The notes beneath the pieces were generated by a model that was not told the DNA's origin, made no database searches, and saw nothing but the letters and a program-made list of their open reading frames with translations. Of a stretch of 47,325 nt of DNA, positions 15,289 to 24,318 are shown in pieces. The position numbers and the translations under genes were made by a program. The DNA is taken from positions 1 through 47,325 of the forward strand of contig CAKSVM010000014.1 in NCBI GenBank assembly GCA_934503195.1, read 5' to 3'. Numbering within the stretch: position 1 is the first letter of the stretch; every line of letters begins with the position of its first letter. Source of the DNA: an uncultured Eubacteriales bacterium. GTDB taxonomy: Bacteria > Bacillota > Clostridia > Oscillospirales > CAG-272.

Positions 15289-15924
15289 ATGACAAACAAT
15301 CTTATCATAACCATCGGAAGACAGTACGGAAGCGGTGGACGTGAGATCGGCGAAAAGCTCGCGAAGAAGCTCGGAATCGCGTTCTACAACAACGAACTTA
15401 TCACGATGGCCGCGAACAAGAGCGGCATGGCGCACAATGTCGTCGGCGAGGCTGACGAAAAGGCGACGAACAGCCTTCTCTACACGCTGGCGATGGGTTC
15501 CTCCTTCTTCAACGGCAACGCGGGAATCGCGTTTGATATGCCGATAAACGACAAGCTTTTCGTGACGCAGTCGGATATCATCAAGGGGCTGGCGGACGAG
15601 GCTCCGGCGGTTTTCATCGGACGCTGCGCCGACTATGTGCTCCGCGATTGTCCGAATCTTCTGAAGCTCTTCATTCACGCGCCGCTCGAGTTCCGCTCGA
15701 AGCACGTGAGCGAGCGTCACGACGTGACGGTTGACAAGGCGAAGGACATCATCGTCAAGACCGACAAGCGTCGTTCGAACTATTACAACTACTACACCGG
15801 GCAGAAATGGGGCAAGCTGGAGAATTTCGACGTCTCGGTCGACTCGTCGAAGCTCGGAATCGACGGCACGGTTGAGTTCTTAGCGTCGTTCGTTGAGGAC
15901 TACAAGAAGGCGAAGAGCCTGTGA
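15289..15924 (+). CDS. Cytidylate-kinase-like family protein
   Basis: A 211-residue P-loop protein. The N-terminus has ITIGRQYGSGGREIGEKLAKKLGIAFYNNELI, the phosphate-binding loop of the cytidylate-kinase-like family. FIGRCADYVLRDCPNLLKLFIHAP and the RRSNYYNYYTGQKWGKLENFDVSVDSSKLG region follow, matching the family's lid and core segments. These proteins are common in Clostridia as stand-alone genes; their substrate is not established, and canonical Cmk is a different, shorter-diverged branch. The gene has its own promoter and terminator. Confidence 0.88.
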   Translation: MTNNLIITIGRQYGSGGREIGEKLAKKLGIAFYNNELITMAANKSGMAHNVVGEADEKATNSLLYTLAMGSSFFNGNAGIAFDMPINDKLFVTQSDIIKGLADEAPAVFIGRCADYVLRDCPNLLKLFIHAPLEFRSKHVSERHDVTVDKAKDIIVKTDKRRSNYYNYYTGQKWGKLENFDVSVDSSKLGIDGTVEFLASFVEDYKKAKSL

Positions 15925-15936
15925 TTTCTTGCAAAA

Positions 15937-15970
15937 TGTCCCGTCAGGCGTCTGGCGGGACGATTTTTTT
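15937..15970 (+). terminator. Terminator of the cytidylate-kinase-like gene
   Basis: GTCCCGTCAG (15938-15947) pairs with CTGGCGGGAC (15952-15961) around GCGT, followed by GATTTTTTT. Confidence 0.92.
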
Positions 15971-16000
15971 GCGGATTTCGTAAAAAAATCGAAAAAGGTC

Positions 16001-16029
16001 TTGACAAACCGGAGCGGTTGTGGTATAAT
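16001..16029 (+). promoter_or_regulatory. tRNA-Lys promoter
   Basis: Perfect TTGACA and TATAAT with a 17-base spacer and a TGG before the -10; the tRNA starts 22 bases after the -10. Confidence 0.9.
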
Positions 16030-16051
16030 ATCATAGTACGATAAAACGTAC

Positions 16052-16127
16052 GAGCCACTAGCTCAGTTGGCAGAGCATTTGACTTTTAATCAAAGGGTCT
16101 GGAGTTCGAATCTCCAGTGGCTCACCA
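16052..16127 (+). tRNA. tRNA-Lys (anticodon TTT)
   Basis: A 76-base cloverleaf: acceptor GAGCCAC/GTGGCTC, D arm with AGCTCAGTTGGCAGAGC, anticodon stem TTTGA/TCAAA with loop CTTTTAA (anticodon TTT at 16085-16087), T arm CTGGAGTTCGAATCTCCAG, and an encoded CCA end. It is alone, with its own consensus promoter and terminator. Confidence 0.97.
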
Positions 16128-16128
16128 T

Positions 16129-16156
16129 CCCTCGACAACAGTCGGGGGATTTTTTC
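16129..16156 (+). terminator. tRNA-Lys terminator
   Basis: CCCTCGAC pairs with GTCGGGGG (one G-U pair) around ACAA-type loop bases, followed by ATTTTTT. Confidence 0.85.
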
Positions 16157-16227
16157 TTTGATTCACGGGAACAAATCCCCGCCTCCCCGCGTCTAATACA
16201 CATCCACCAAAGCAAAGGAGTCACGCC

Positions 16228-17679
16228 ATGAAACGAATCCTCCCCATCGCGCTCATCCTCACACTGACGCTCCTCGCCGCCTGCGACTCGAAATCCCCCG
16301 CCCCGGATACTCCCGAAACAAATCCGCCGCTTGAGGAAACCACGGCCGCTCCCGCCGCAACCTCCGATACGAATCCGCCCGAAACCCCGATTCCCGAACC
16401 GGCCGAACCTGTCACCGAGCCTTCCGAAACCACCGCCGAAATTCTTCCGCTCCCACCGATACCGGATCCGGTCACTTCATCCGACGGCCGATTCACCGCG
16501 ACGCAGGCCGAAGAGTTCGCCGACCTCACGCTGACCGACAACACGACCGGAACGACGATCGTAGTCGAAAAATCCCTGAATTCCGAAATGGCCGACTGGC
16601 ACGTTCCGATCGATCCGCGCTTTTTCGGCGACAAGCTTTATTACAAGATCCTCGGCTACGAATGGTTCGAGGCGATCGGAGTCTACGACTGCGCGACGGG
16701 CGAAAAGAATATCTACCGCTCAGCGACGATGAATTACCCGCTCGTCATCTCGGAAAACGCGATAGTCACGGTCGCTGAGAGAGGATATTACGAAAGCTAT
16801 ACTGTCTACTCGCTCGCCGCGCTCGAAGATTCCCAGATCATCGAAACGCCTTTCGCGAGGCGGAAAAAATCTCCGTCCTCTGCAAGGCTCAGCGAAAGCG
16901 GGGATTCGATCATCGTCTCATATTCCGGCGAACCGGACGAGGAAATTCCATTGAAGTCCGGAATCGATCCCGCGACCTCGTTCTCACTCCGCCCGATCAA
17001 GGCTGAACTCTCGGAAAAATACCCCGGAATCAGGCTCGACGTCCTCAGATCCTCCGAATTCCGGCTTGATGACGACGAAGTCACCCTCGTCTATTCAGTA
17101 AGCTCAGACTCGGGACAGAAACTCGTCCGCGCTGTGGTTGATCTTCATACTCTCGCGATAACCGATTACGGACTCATCGACCCGGAAGAATCTCCGATCG
17201 TCTCGGAAAGCGGCCGCTTCACGGCTTCCGAATCCGACTCGGGCATCTTCGTCACCGATTCCGCGACCGGGGAAAAGCTTCTTATCGAATCGTCAGATTT
17301 GTCAGACGACGCGCAGAAATTCTCAAAGCCGATCCCGAAGTGCTTTGTCGGCGAAACGCTCTGTTACAACGTCCGGGGCTGGGAATGCTACATCAGTTTT
17401 AATTCCTACGACTGCGAAACCGGGGAAAAGCGCGTCTATAACCTCTCTTCCGCGCCGATTTCGGTGAGCGGATCCGGAATCTATTCGACCTCGCCCGGAT
17501 TCCCGACCGACTCGAACGATATTTACAAAGTGGAATACATCGGCGGGATGGCCGTCGAGACGAACATCTCGGAGGGAAAATTCCCCGATCTCCCCTACGA
17601 CGCCGCGATATTCGATCCCGAAAACATGAAGGTCGCGCTGATTCTCTCGGACACGCTGACGATCTATAACCTTGACTGA
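16228..17679 (+). CDS. Lipoprotein with an internally duplicated domain, unknown function
   Basis: A 483-residue secreted lipoprotein. The signal peptide ends in LLAAC (lipid-bearing Cys 19). Residues about 20 to 75 are a low-complexity linker rich in P, E, T and A. The rest falls into two similar halves, each starting with SDGRFTA or SESGRFTA, then TDNTTGT or TDSATGEK, a region PIDPRFFGDKLYYKILGYEWF or PIPKCFVGETLCYNVRGWECY, and YDCATGEKNIYR or YDCETGEKRVYN. The short beta-rich motifs suggest propeller-like blades. AAAGGAG precedes the ATG. It lies between the tRNA and the phosphate operon with its own terminator; no function can be assigned. Confidence 0.75.
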   Translation: MKRILPIALILTLTLLAACDSKSPAPDTPETNPPLEETTAAPAATSDTNPPETPIPEPAEPVTEPSETTAEILPLPPIPDPVTSSDGRFTATQAEEFADLTLTDNTTGTTIVVEKSLNSEMADWHVPIDPRFFGDKLYYKILGYEWFEAIGVYDCATGEKNIYRSATMNYPLVISENAIVTVAERGYYESYTVYSLAALEDSQIIETPFARRKKSPSSARLSESGDSIIVSYSGEPDEEIPLKSGIDPATSFSLRPIKAELSEKYPGIRLDVLRSSEFRLDDDEVTLVYSVSSDSGQKLVRAVVDLHTLAITDYGLIDPEESPIVSESGRFTASESDSGIFVTDSATGEKLLIESSDLSDDAQKFSKPIPKCFVGETLCYNVRGWECYISFNSYDCETGEKRVYNLSSAPISVSGSGIYSTSPGFPTDSNDIYKVEYIGGMAVETNISEGKFPDLPYDAAIFDPENMKVALILSDTLTIYNLD

Positions 17680-17682
17680 AAA

Positions 17683-17739
17683 AAGTCGTGTAACTCCGTA
17701 ATTTGACACGGATTTTACACGACTTCTCTTTTGTTTTTT
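17683..17739 (+). terminator. Terminator after the duplicated-domain lipoprotein
   Basis: AAGTCGTGTAA (17683-17693) pairs with TTACACGACTT (17715-17725), with an inner CCGT/ACGG stem, followed by CTCTTTTGTTTTTT. Confidence 0.85.
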
Positions 17740-17757
17740 ACCTTGACGGATTATAAT
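17703..17757 (+). promoter_or_regulatory. pst operon promoter region with possible PhoB/PhoP boxes
   Basis: TATAAT lies at 17752-17757, followed by the pstS leader. Upstream are hexamers TTGACA (17703) and TTTACA (17714), 11 bases apart, and a TTTTAC at 17736, two further 11-base steps on. This resembles the repeated TT(A/T)ACA boxes with 5-base spacers bound by PhoP in Bacillota. The first boxes overlap the preceding terminator hairpin, so the match may be partly chance. Confidence 0.4.
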
Positions 17758-17799
17758 ATTGTCGTACCAAGGAAAAATAATAAAAAAGAGGTAATTGTC

Positions 17800-18609
17800 A
17801 TGAAGAACATTACGAAGAAAGTACTCACGCTCCTTTGCGCGGCCGCGCTCACAATCCTCCCCTCCTGCGGAGCTTCCTCCGGAAGCGTCTCGACCGACGG
17901 CTCGACCTCGATGGAAAAGGTCATCGGCGCGCTCGGCGAATCCTTCACCAACGCCAACAAAGGCATCAGCTTTACATATAACCCGACCGGATCCGGATCC
18001 GGAATCAACGCCGTCAAGGCCGGAACCTGCGACATCGGACTCTCGAGCCGCGCGCTCAAGGACGAGGAGGTCGCCGACGGACTCGTCGGAACTACGCTCG
18101 CTTACGACGGAATCGCGGTCATCGTAAACCCCTCCAACAAGGTTGAGGATCTCACGATCGAACAGATCGCCGACATCTACACCGGAAAGATCACGAACTG
18201 GAAGGACGTCGGCGGCGCGGACGCCACGATCGTCCTCATCGGACGCGAGGCGGCCAGCGGAACCCGCGACGGCTTCGAGTCGATCACAAAGACCAAAGAT
18301 AGCTGCAAGTACCGTCAGGAGCTGACCTCGACCGGCGACGTCATCACGACCGTAACGCAGAACCCCGACGCGATCGGCTACGCTTCCCTCGCCTCGATCA
18401 AGGATTCGGTCAAGGCTCTGAAGGTCGCCGGAATCACCCCGACCGAGGAAACGGTCAAGGACGGCTCCTACAAGATCCAGCGTCCCTTCGTACTCGTGAC
18501 CAAGAAGGACACCAAGCTCTCTGAAGCCGCTCAGAAATTCTTCGACTACGCCACCTCAAAGGACGCCGCGGGCATCATCTCGGCCGCCGGAGCGGTCGCC
18601 GCAAACTAA
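17800..18609 (+). CDS. pstS: Phosphate ABC transporter, substrate-binding lipoprotein
   Basis: A 269-residue PstS that binds phosphate outside the membrane. The signal peptide ends in ILPSC (Cys 23). The phosphate-binding loops are visible: SVSTDGSTSMEKVIGAL, NPTGSGSGINAVKAGTCDIGLSSRALKDEE, AYDGIAVIVNPSN, LTIEQIADIYTGKITNWKDVGG and GREAASGTRDGFES. The ATG at 17800 has GAGG upstream. It leads the operon pstS-pstC-pstA-pstB-phoU-phoB-phoR. Confidence 0.96.
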   Translation: MKNITKKVLTLLCAAALTILPSCGASSGSVSTDGSTSMEKVIGALGESFTNANKGISFTYNPTGSGSGINAVKAGTCDIGLSSRALKDEEVADGLVGTTLAYDGIAVIVNPSNKVEDLTIEQIADIYTGKITNWKDVGGADATIVLIGREAASGTRDGFESITKTKDSCKYRQELTSTGDVITTVTQNPDAIGYASLASIKDSVKALKVAGITPTEETVKDGSYKIQRPFVLVTKKDTKLSEAAQKFFDYATSKDAAGIISAAGAVAAN

Positions 18610-18639
18610 AATCCGTGGGGATAAGCTGAAATAATTGGA

Positions 18640-18720
18640 GTTTTCACGCGAAAAAGGCTTGAATTTATGGGCTTTTTCGCGTGAAAACAACCTAAAATCA
18701 GCGTTCCCCTGAATTGCTCT
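18640..18720. repeat. Intergenic repeat copy 1, with a 17-bp perfect inverted repeat
   Basis: GTTTTCACGCGAAAAAG (18640-18656) and its exact complement at 18672-18688 form a 17-bp stem. The stretch from the stem to about 18720 is clearly related to 41955-42025: both share GCTTGAATTTATgGGCTTTT-like centres, AAAACAA, CTTAAAATCAGC and a CTGAAxTGC end. Lying between pstS and pstC, it may lower read-through or protect pstS mRNA, as expected for a gene needing more product than its permeases. Confidence 0.65.
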
Positions 18721-18770
18721 GGCGTTCCTGACGTCAGAGCTTGTCCCGTTTTTGAAAGGAGCGGCAAATT

Positions 18771-19649
18771 ATGAAACATAAACGAAAGCTCACGCTGGAT
18801 TTCGTCATGCGGATCATCTTCACGGTTCTCGGACTCGTGACGGTCGGATGCGTGCTTCTCATCACGTTCTACCTCATTATATCGGGTCTCCCGGCGATAA
18901 AGGAGATCGGACTCTTCAAATTCCTCTTCGGTAAGGTCTGGGCGTCGACCGCCGCGACTCCGCGGTTCGGAATCCTTCCCTTCATTCTGACCAGCGTCTA
19001 CGGCACCTGCGGCGCGATCGTGGTCGGAGTCCCGATCGGATTTCTGACCGCGGTCTACCTCTCAAAGGTCGCGCCGCCGAAGGTCAGGTCGATCGTCGGC
19101 AACGCCGTCAGCCTCCTCGCCGGAATCCCGTCGGTCGTCTACGGACTCGTAGGAATGCTCGTACTCGTCCCCGGAATACGTAAAATCTTCGGAATCCCCG
19201 ACGGCGCGTCGCTACTCGCCGCGATCATAATCCTCGCGATTATGATCCTCCCGTCGATAATCAAGATCTCGGTCACCGCGCTTGACGCCGTGCCGAAGGA
19301 ATACGAGGACGCGTCGCTCGCGCTCGGCGCGACCCCGATCGAAACCTACTTCAACGTCTCGGTTCCGGCCGCGAAAAGCGGAATCGCCGCCGCGGTCGTT
19401 CTCGGAGTCGGCCGCGCGATCGGCGAGGCGATGGCCGTCATGATGGTCTCGGGAAACGCGCCGAATATGCCGTCGATCTTTGAGAGCGTCAGATTCCTGA
19501 CGACCGCCGTCGCGAGCGAAATGGCCTACTCAAGCGGACTCCAGCAGCAGGCTCTCTTCTCTATCGCGCTCGTTCTATTCGTCTTCATAATGATAATAAA
19601 CGTGCTTCTGGGACTGCTTCTCAGAAAATCCGGTAAGGAGGGCTCGTAA
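18771..19649 (+). CDS. pstC: Phosphate ABC transporter permease PstC
   Basis: A 292-residue integral membrane permease with about six helices. The first is MRIIFTVLGLVTVGCVLLITFYLI. The permease core has GAIVVGVPIGFLTAVYLSKVAP, NAVSLLAGIPSVVYGLVGMLVLVP, and the EAA loop ALDAVPKEYEDASLALGATPIETYFNVSVPAAKSGI that docks on the ATPase, then GVGRAIGEAMAVMMVSGN. AAAGGAG precedes the ATG. It overlaps pstA by one base. Confidence 0.95.
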   Translation: MKHKRKLTLDFVMRIIFTVLGLVTVGCVLLITFYLIISGLPAIKEIGLFKFLFGKVWASTAATPRFGILPFILTSVYGTCGAIVVGVPIGFLTAVYLSKVAPPKVRSIVGNAVSLLAGIPSVVYGLVGMLVLVPGIRKIFGIPDGASLLAAIIILAIMILPSIIKISVTALDAVPKEYEDASLALGATPIETYFNVSVPAAKSGIAAAVVLGVGRAIGEAMAVMMVSGNAPNMPSIFESVRFLTTAVASEMAYSSGLQQQALFSIALVLFVFIMIINVLLGLLLRKSGKEGS

Positions 19650-20499
19650 TGAATTTCAAAAGAAAACGCGAAATCCGCTCGGCGATTCTGAAAGGGCTCA
19701 TGTACCTCTCGGCCGGACTGACCGTCGCGCTCGTCGCTTTCATGATAGTCTTCGTGCTGGCAAAGGGAATCCCGAACATCACGTGGAAGCTTCTCTCCAC
19801 CTCGCTGAGCTATCTCGACGACTCAATCGGAATCCTCCCCGACATTCTGAACACGATCTACATCGTCCTCGCGACGGTTATAATCGTCGTCCCGCTCGGA
19901 GTCGGCGCGGCGGTTTATCTGACCGAATACGCGTCGAATCACAAGCTCGTCGCCTTCGTCGAGTTCACGGCCGAAACCCTCTCGGGAATCCCGTCGATCA
20001 TCTACGGACTTGTCGGAATGCTCTTCTTCTGCCAGTTCTGCAAGCTCCAGACCTCGCTTCTGGCCGGCGCGCTGACGCTTGTCATAATGAATCTCCCGAC
20101 CGTCATGCGGACGACTGAGGAGAGCCTTCGCACCGTGCCGCAGAGCTATCGCGACGGCGCGTTCGGACTCGGCGCGAGCAAGTGGCGCGTGATCCGGACT
20201 GTCGTGCTTCCGGGCTGCATTGACGGAGTCGTGACCGGATGTATCCTCTCGGTCGGACGAATCCTTGGCGAATCGGCCGCGCTGCTCTTCACGGCCGGAG
20301 TCGCGCACACGCTAAGCGGTTTCATCGACGGACTGATGAGTTCGGGAGCGACGCTTACCGTCGCGCTCTACGTCTACGCCAAGGAACGCGGTGAATTCGG
20401 CGTCGCCTTCGCGATCGCGGCGATACTCATGATCCTGACCCTCGGAATCAACTTCGCCGCCGGACTCATCTCAGACTATTGCAAAAGGAAGAAACAGCT

Positions 20500-20503
<4 letters not shown>
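19649..20503 (+). CDS. pstA: Phosphate ABC transporter permease PstA
   Basis: A 284-residue permease partner of PstC. Motifs include IVPLGVGAAVYLTEYA, FTAETLSGIPSIIYGLVGMLFF, NLPTVMRTTEESLRTVPQSYRDGAFGLGASKWRVIRTVVLPGCIDG and LSVGRILGESAALLFTAG. It overlaps pstC by one base and pstB by four, so the three proteins are translationally linked. Confidence 0.95.
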
Positions 20504-21251
<748 letters not shown>

Positions 21252-21252
<1 letters not shown>

Positions 21253-21938
21253 TGAGAAACCGATTTGACGAAGAACTCGCGAAACTCAAGAATGAACTCA
21301 TAGAAATGGGCGCGCTCTGCGAAGAGGTCATCGCGCTCGCCGCGAAGGCACTGACCGAGGGAAGTCCCGCGCTCGCCGCGAAGGTCGCGCCGATAGATTC
21401 CGAAATAGACAAGAAGGAGACCGATATCGAAACGCTCTGCTTAAGGCTTCTCTTAAGGCAGCAGCCGGTCGCGAAGGATCTGAGGCAGATTTCGGCGGCT
21501 CTCAAGATGATCACCGACATGGAACGCATCGGAGATCAGGCGAGCGACATCGCCGAGATGATCTCCTTCCTCGCCGGAAAGAAGAGCGAAAACGCCGCGC
21601 TTATTTCCGACATGGCCGAGGCCGCGATCGGAATGGTGACCGAGAGCGTCGACGCCTTCGTGAAGAGCGACCTCGAGCTCGCGAAAAAGGTCGTCGCCGA
21701 CGACGATATCGTCGACAACTGCTTTGACAGGGTAAAACACGAGCTTATCGCGAAGATCGCCGAAAACAAGGGCGGAGAATCCGACGCCGAATACGCGCTC
21801 GATATCCTCATGATCGCGAAATATTTCGAGCGGATCGGCGACCACGCGGTCAACATCGCCGAGTGGGTGATCTTCTCGGTGACGGGAATCCACACGGGAA
21901 ACACTGACTCAGGATTTCCCAAGGAGGTTCTGACATGA
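21252..21938 (+). CDS. phoU: Phosphate-specific transport system accessory protein PhoU
   Basis: A 228-residue, all-helical protein with the two PhoU repeats; each carries the E-R-I-G-D metal motif (DMERIGDQASDIAEM and YFERIGDHAVNIAEWVIFSVTG). PhoU links transporter state to the PhoR sensor and represses the phosphate response when phosphate is plentiful. It starts in the pstB stop (TAATG) and overlaps phoB by four bases. Confidence 0.96.
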
Positions 21939-22606
21939 TTTTCTGCGTTGAAGACGACGCGTCGATCCGCGACATCGAGGTCTACGCGCTGAACTCTGTC
22001 GGATTCGAGGCGGTCGGCTTCCCCGACGGAGACTCATTTCTCGAAAAACTGAACAAAGTCACGCCCGAGCTCGTCGTTCTCGACGTGATGCTCCCCGGAA
22101 TCGACGGAATCGAGCTTTTACGGAGAATGAAGGCCGATCCGAGATTTTCGCGGATCCCGGTCGTCATGGCGACGGCAAAGGGTGCGGAATACGACAAGAT
22201 CACCGGACTCGACCTCGGAGCCGATTATTATCTCACCAAACCCTTCGGCGTGATGGAATTCATCTCCTGCGTCAAGGCGGTTCTCCGCCGCGTAAGCCCG
22301 GTTCCGGCCGCGAAGGTTCTCGCGAAGGACGGACTCGTACTCGACCCGACCGGACACACCGTCACGGCCGACGGCGAGCGGGTTGAGCTGACCTTCAAGG
22401 AATTCGAGCTTCTCAAGCTCTTCCTTTCAAATCCCGGAATCGCCTTCACGCGCGACGGACTGATGGAAAAGGTCTGGGGCGTCGATTACCTCGGCGAGAC
22501 GCGGACGGTCGATATGCACATCCGCACTCTCCGTCAGAAGCTCGGAAAATACGGCGAGCTGATCGGAACCGTCCGCGGCGTGGGCTATCGGCTTGAGACG
22601 AAATGA
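21935..22606 (+). CDS. phoB: PhoB/PhoP-type response regulator
   Basis: A 223-residue OmpR-class regulator. Receiver: acidic pocket CVEDDASIRD, phosphorylated Asp in VVLDVMLPGIDGIELL, and Lys in YYLTKPFG. The winged-helix domain covers about residues 128 to 223: ELTFKEFELLKLFLSNPGIAFTRDGLMEKVWG and TVDMHIRTLRQKLG. Expected to activate phosphate genes. It is followed by its sensor kinase after 7 bases. Confidence 0.93.
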   Translation: MIFCVEDDASIRDIEVYALNSVGFEAVGFPDGDSFLEKLNKVTPELVVLDVMLPGIDGIELLRRMKADPRFSRIPVVMATAKGAEYDKITGLDLGADYYLTKPFGVMEFISCVKAVLRRVSPVPAAKVLAKDGLVLDPTGHTVTADGERVELTFKEFELLKLFLSNPGIAFTRDGLMEKVWGVDYLGETRTVDMHIRTLRQKLGKYGELIGTVRGVGYRLETK

Positions 22607-22613
22607 GGTTTGT

Positions 22614-24278
22614 ATGACAAAGAAAATTTTCCGCGCGATAATGCTCTCGGTGACGGCGGCTCTGCTCATCGGATGCCTTGTCGTGACTATGTTTCTCTAC
22701 GATTATTTCACGAAGCTTCAGAAGGAACAGCTCCGCGAGACGCTTAATTTCGCGGTGACGTCGGTCGAAAGGCTCGGCACCGATTATCTCGGCAAGGTGG
22801 AATCGGATCGCTATCGCCTGACGCTGATCGCACCCGACGGAAATGTCCTAGCCGACACGAAGCGCGACGCCTCGACGCTCGAAAATCACGCCGACCGGAT
22901 CGAGATCCACGACGCCCTGTCAAAGGGGGAGGGCGAGAGCGTCAGATATTCGTCGACGCTCCTTGAAAAAACGATCTACTTCGCGAAGAAAATCGAAAAC
23001 GGCGACATTCTGCGCATCTCGGTAAGCCGCGCGACTGTCGGACTTCTGCTCGTCGGAATGTTCTGGCCGACCGTGATAATCCTCTTCGCGGCCTTTCTGA
23101 TCACCGATTTTCTCGCGCGCAGGCTGGCGAAAAAAATCGTCGAGCCGCTCGATAAGCTCGACCTCGATCATCCGCTCGAAAACGACACCTACGACGAACT
23201 CTCGCCGCTTCTCTGCCGCGTCGACAAACAGCGCGAGGCGATAAACTCGAAGCTCCGCGAGCTTCACCGCCGCACCGACGAGTTCACTCAGATCACGTCG
23301 AATCTCCGCGAGGGACTCGTTCTGCTCGACAAAAATGGAATCATCCTCAGCGTCAACCCGACCGCGAAGAAGCTCTTCAAGGCCGACGACAACTGTATCG
23401 GAAGCGATTTCCTGACGGTCGACCGTACGCCCGAGACGACCGCGGCGATTAAAAAAGCCGTCGCCGAGGGTCATTCCGAGCTGATCCGGAACTTCGGTGA
23501 CTCGGTATGGCAGCTCGACATAAGCCGGATCGACTCGGACAGCGAGCATATCGGAAGCGCGATACTGGCTTTTGACGTCACCGAGCGCGAGCGCGCCGAG
23601 TCGGCCAGACGCGAATTCACCGCAAACGTCTCACACGAGCTGAAAACCCCGCTTCAGGGCATCATCGGAAGCGTCGGGCTGATCGAAAACGGCATGGTAA
23701 AGAGCGAGGATCTCCCGCGCTTCGTCGGCCACATCCATTCGGAAGCCACCAGACTTCTCGCGCTGATCGGCGACATAATCAAGCTCTCGGGACTTGACGA
23801 GGGAATCGTCGGCGAAAAGGTCGAGGTCGATCTACTCACCGAGGCAAAATCGGCGGCTGATCGTCTGGCCGAAAAGGCGAAGACGAAGGATATCACGCTC
23901 GAAGTATCGGGCAAATCCGCGTCGATTCAAGGCTCGAAGCGACTGATCGCCGAAATCTTCGAAAACCTTATCGACAACGCGATCAAGTACAACGTCGACG
24001 GCGGAAAGGTCATGATAAACGTCGGAAATGACGAAAGCGGCGTCACGGCGAGCGTTTCGGACACCGGAACCGGCATTCCGAAGAGCGAACAGCCGCACGT
24101 TTTCGAGCGATTCTACCGTGTCGACAAGAGCCGCGCGAAGGATAACTCCTCCGAGCCGTCGGGAACCGGACTCGGGCTTTCGATCGTCAAGCACGCGGTC
24201 ATCTGCCTTGGCGGAAAGATCTCGCTCGAAAGCGAGGTCGGAAAAGGCACGACCGTGAAGATAGTCTTCAAAAAATAA
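22614..24278 (+). CDS. phoR: PhoR-type sensor histidine kinase
   Basis: A 554-residue membrane kinase. TM1 is near residues 6 to 28 (IMLSVTAALLIGCLVVTMFLY), an extracellular domain of about 110 residues follows, and TM2 is LLVGMFWPTVIILFAAFLITDFLA. A PAS-like domain follows (TSNLREGLVLLDKNGIILSVNPTAKKLF). The phospho-accepting His is in FTANVSHELKTPLQGIIGS. The ATP-binding boxes are NLIDNAIKYN, DTGTGIPKSEQ and GTGLGLSIVKHAV. The ATG at 22614 has GAGG 4 to 7 bases upstream. Confidence 0.94.
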   Translation: MTKKIFRAIMLSVTAALLIGCLVVTMFLYDYFTKLQKEQLRETLNFAVTSVERLGTDYLGKVESDRYRLTLIAPDGNVLADTKRDASTLENHADRIEIHDALSKGEGESVRYSSTLLEKTIYFAKKIENGDILRISVSRATVGLLLVGMFWPTVIILFAAFLITDFLARRLAKKIVEPLDKLDLDHPLENDTYDELSPLLCRVDKQREAINSKLRELHRRTDEFTQITSNLREGLVLLDKNGIILSVNPTAKKLFKADDNCIGSDFLTVDRTPETTAAIKKAVAEGHSELIRNFGDSVWQLDISRIDSDSEHIGSAILAFDVTERERAESARREFTANVSHELKTPLQGIIGSVGLIENGMVKSEDLPRFVGHIHSEATRLLALIGDIIKLSGLDEGIVGEKVEVDLLTEAKSAADRLAEKAKTKDITLEVSGKSASIQGSKRLIAEIFENLIDNAIKYNVDGGKVMINVGNDESGVTASVSDTGTGIPKSEQPHVFERFYRVDKSRAKDNSSEPSGTGLGLSIVKHAVICLGGKISLESEVGKGTTVKIVFKK

Positions 24279-24281
24279 CAG

Positions 24282-24317
24282 AATCTCCCGTGCCGACTTC
24301 CGGCCGGGAGATTTTTT
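24282..24317. terminator. Terminator of the pst-pho operon
   Basis: AATCTCCCG (24282-24290) and CGGGAGATT (24305-24313) with an inner GCCG/CGGC stem, followed by TTTTTT. It may also serve the converging AraC gene. Confidence 0.9.
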
Positions 24318-24318
24318 G

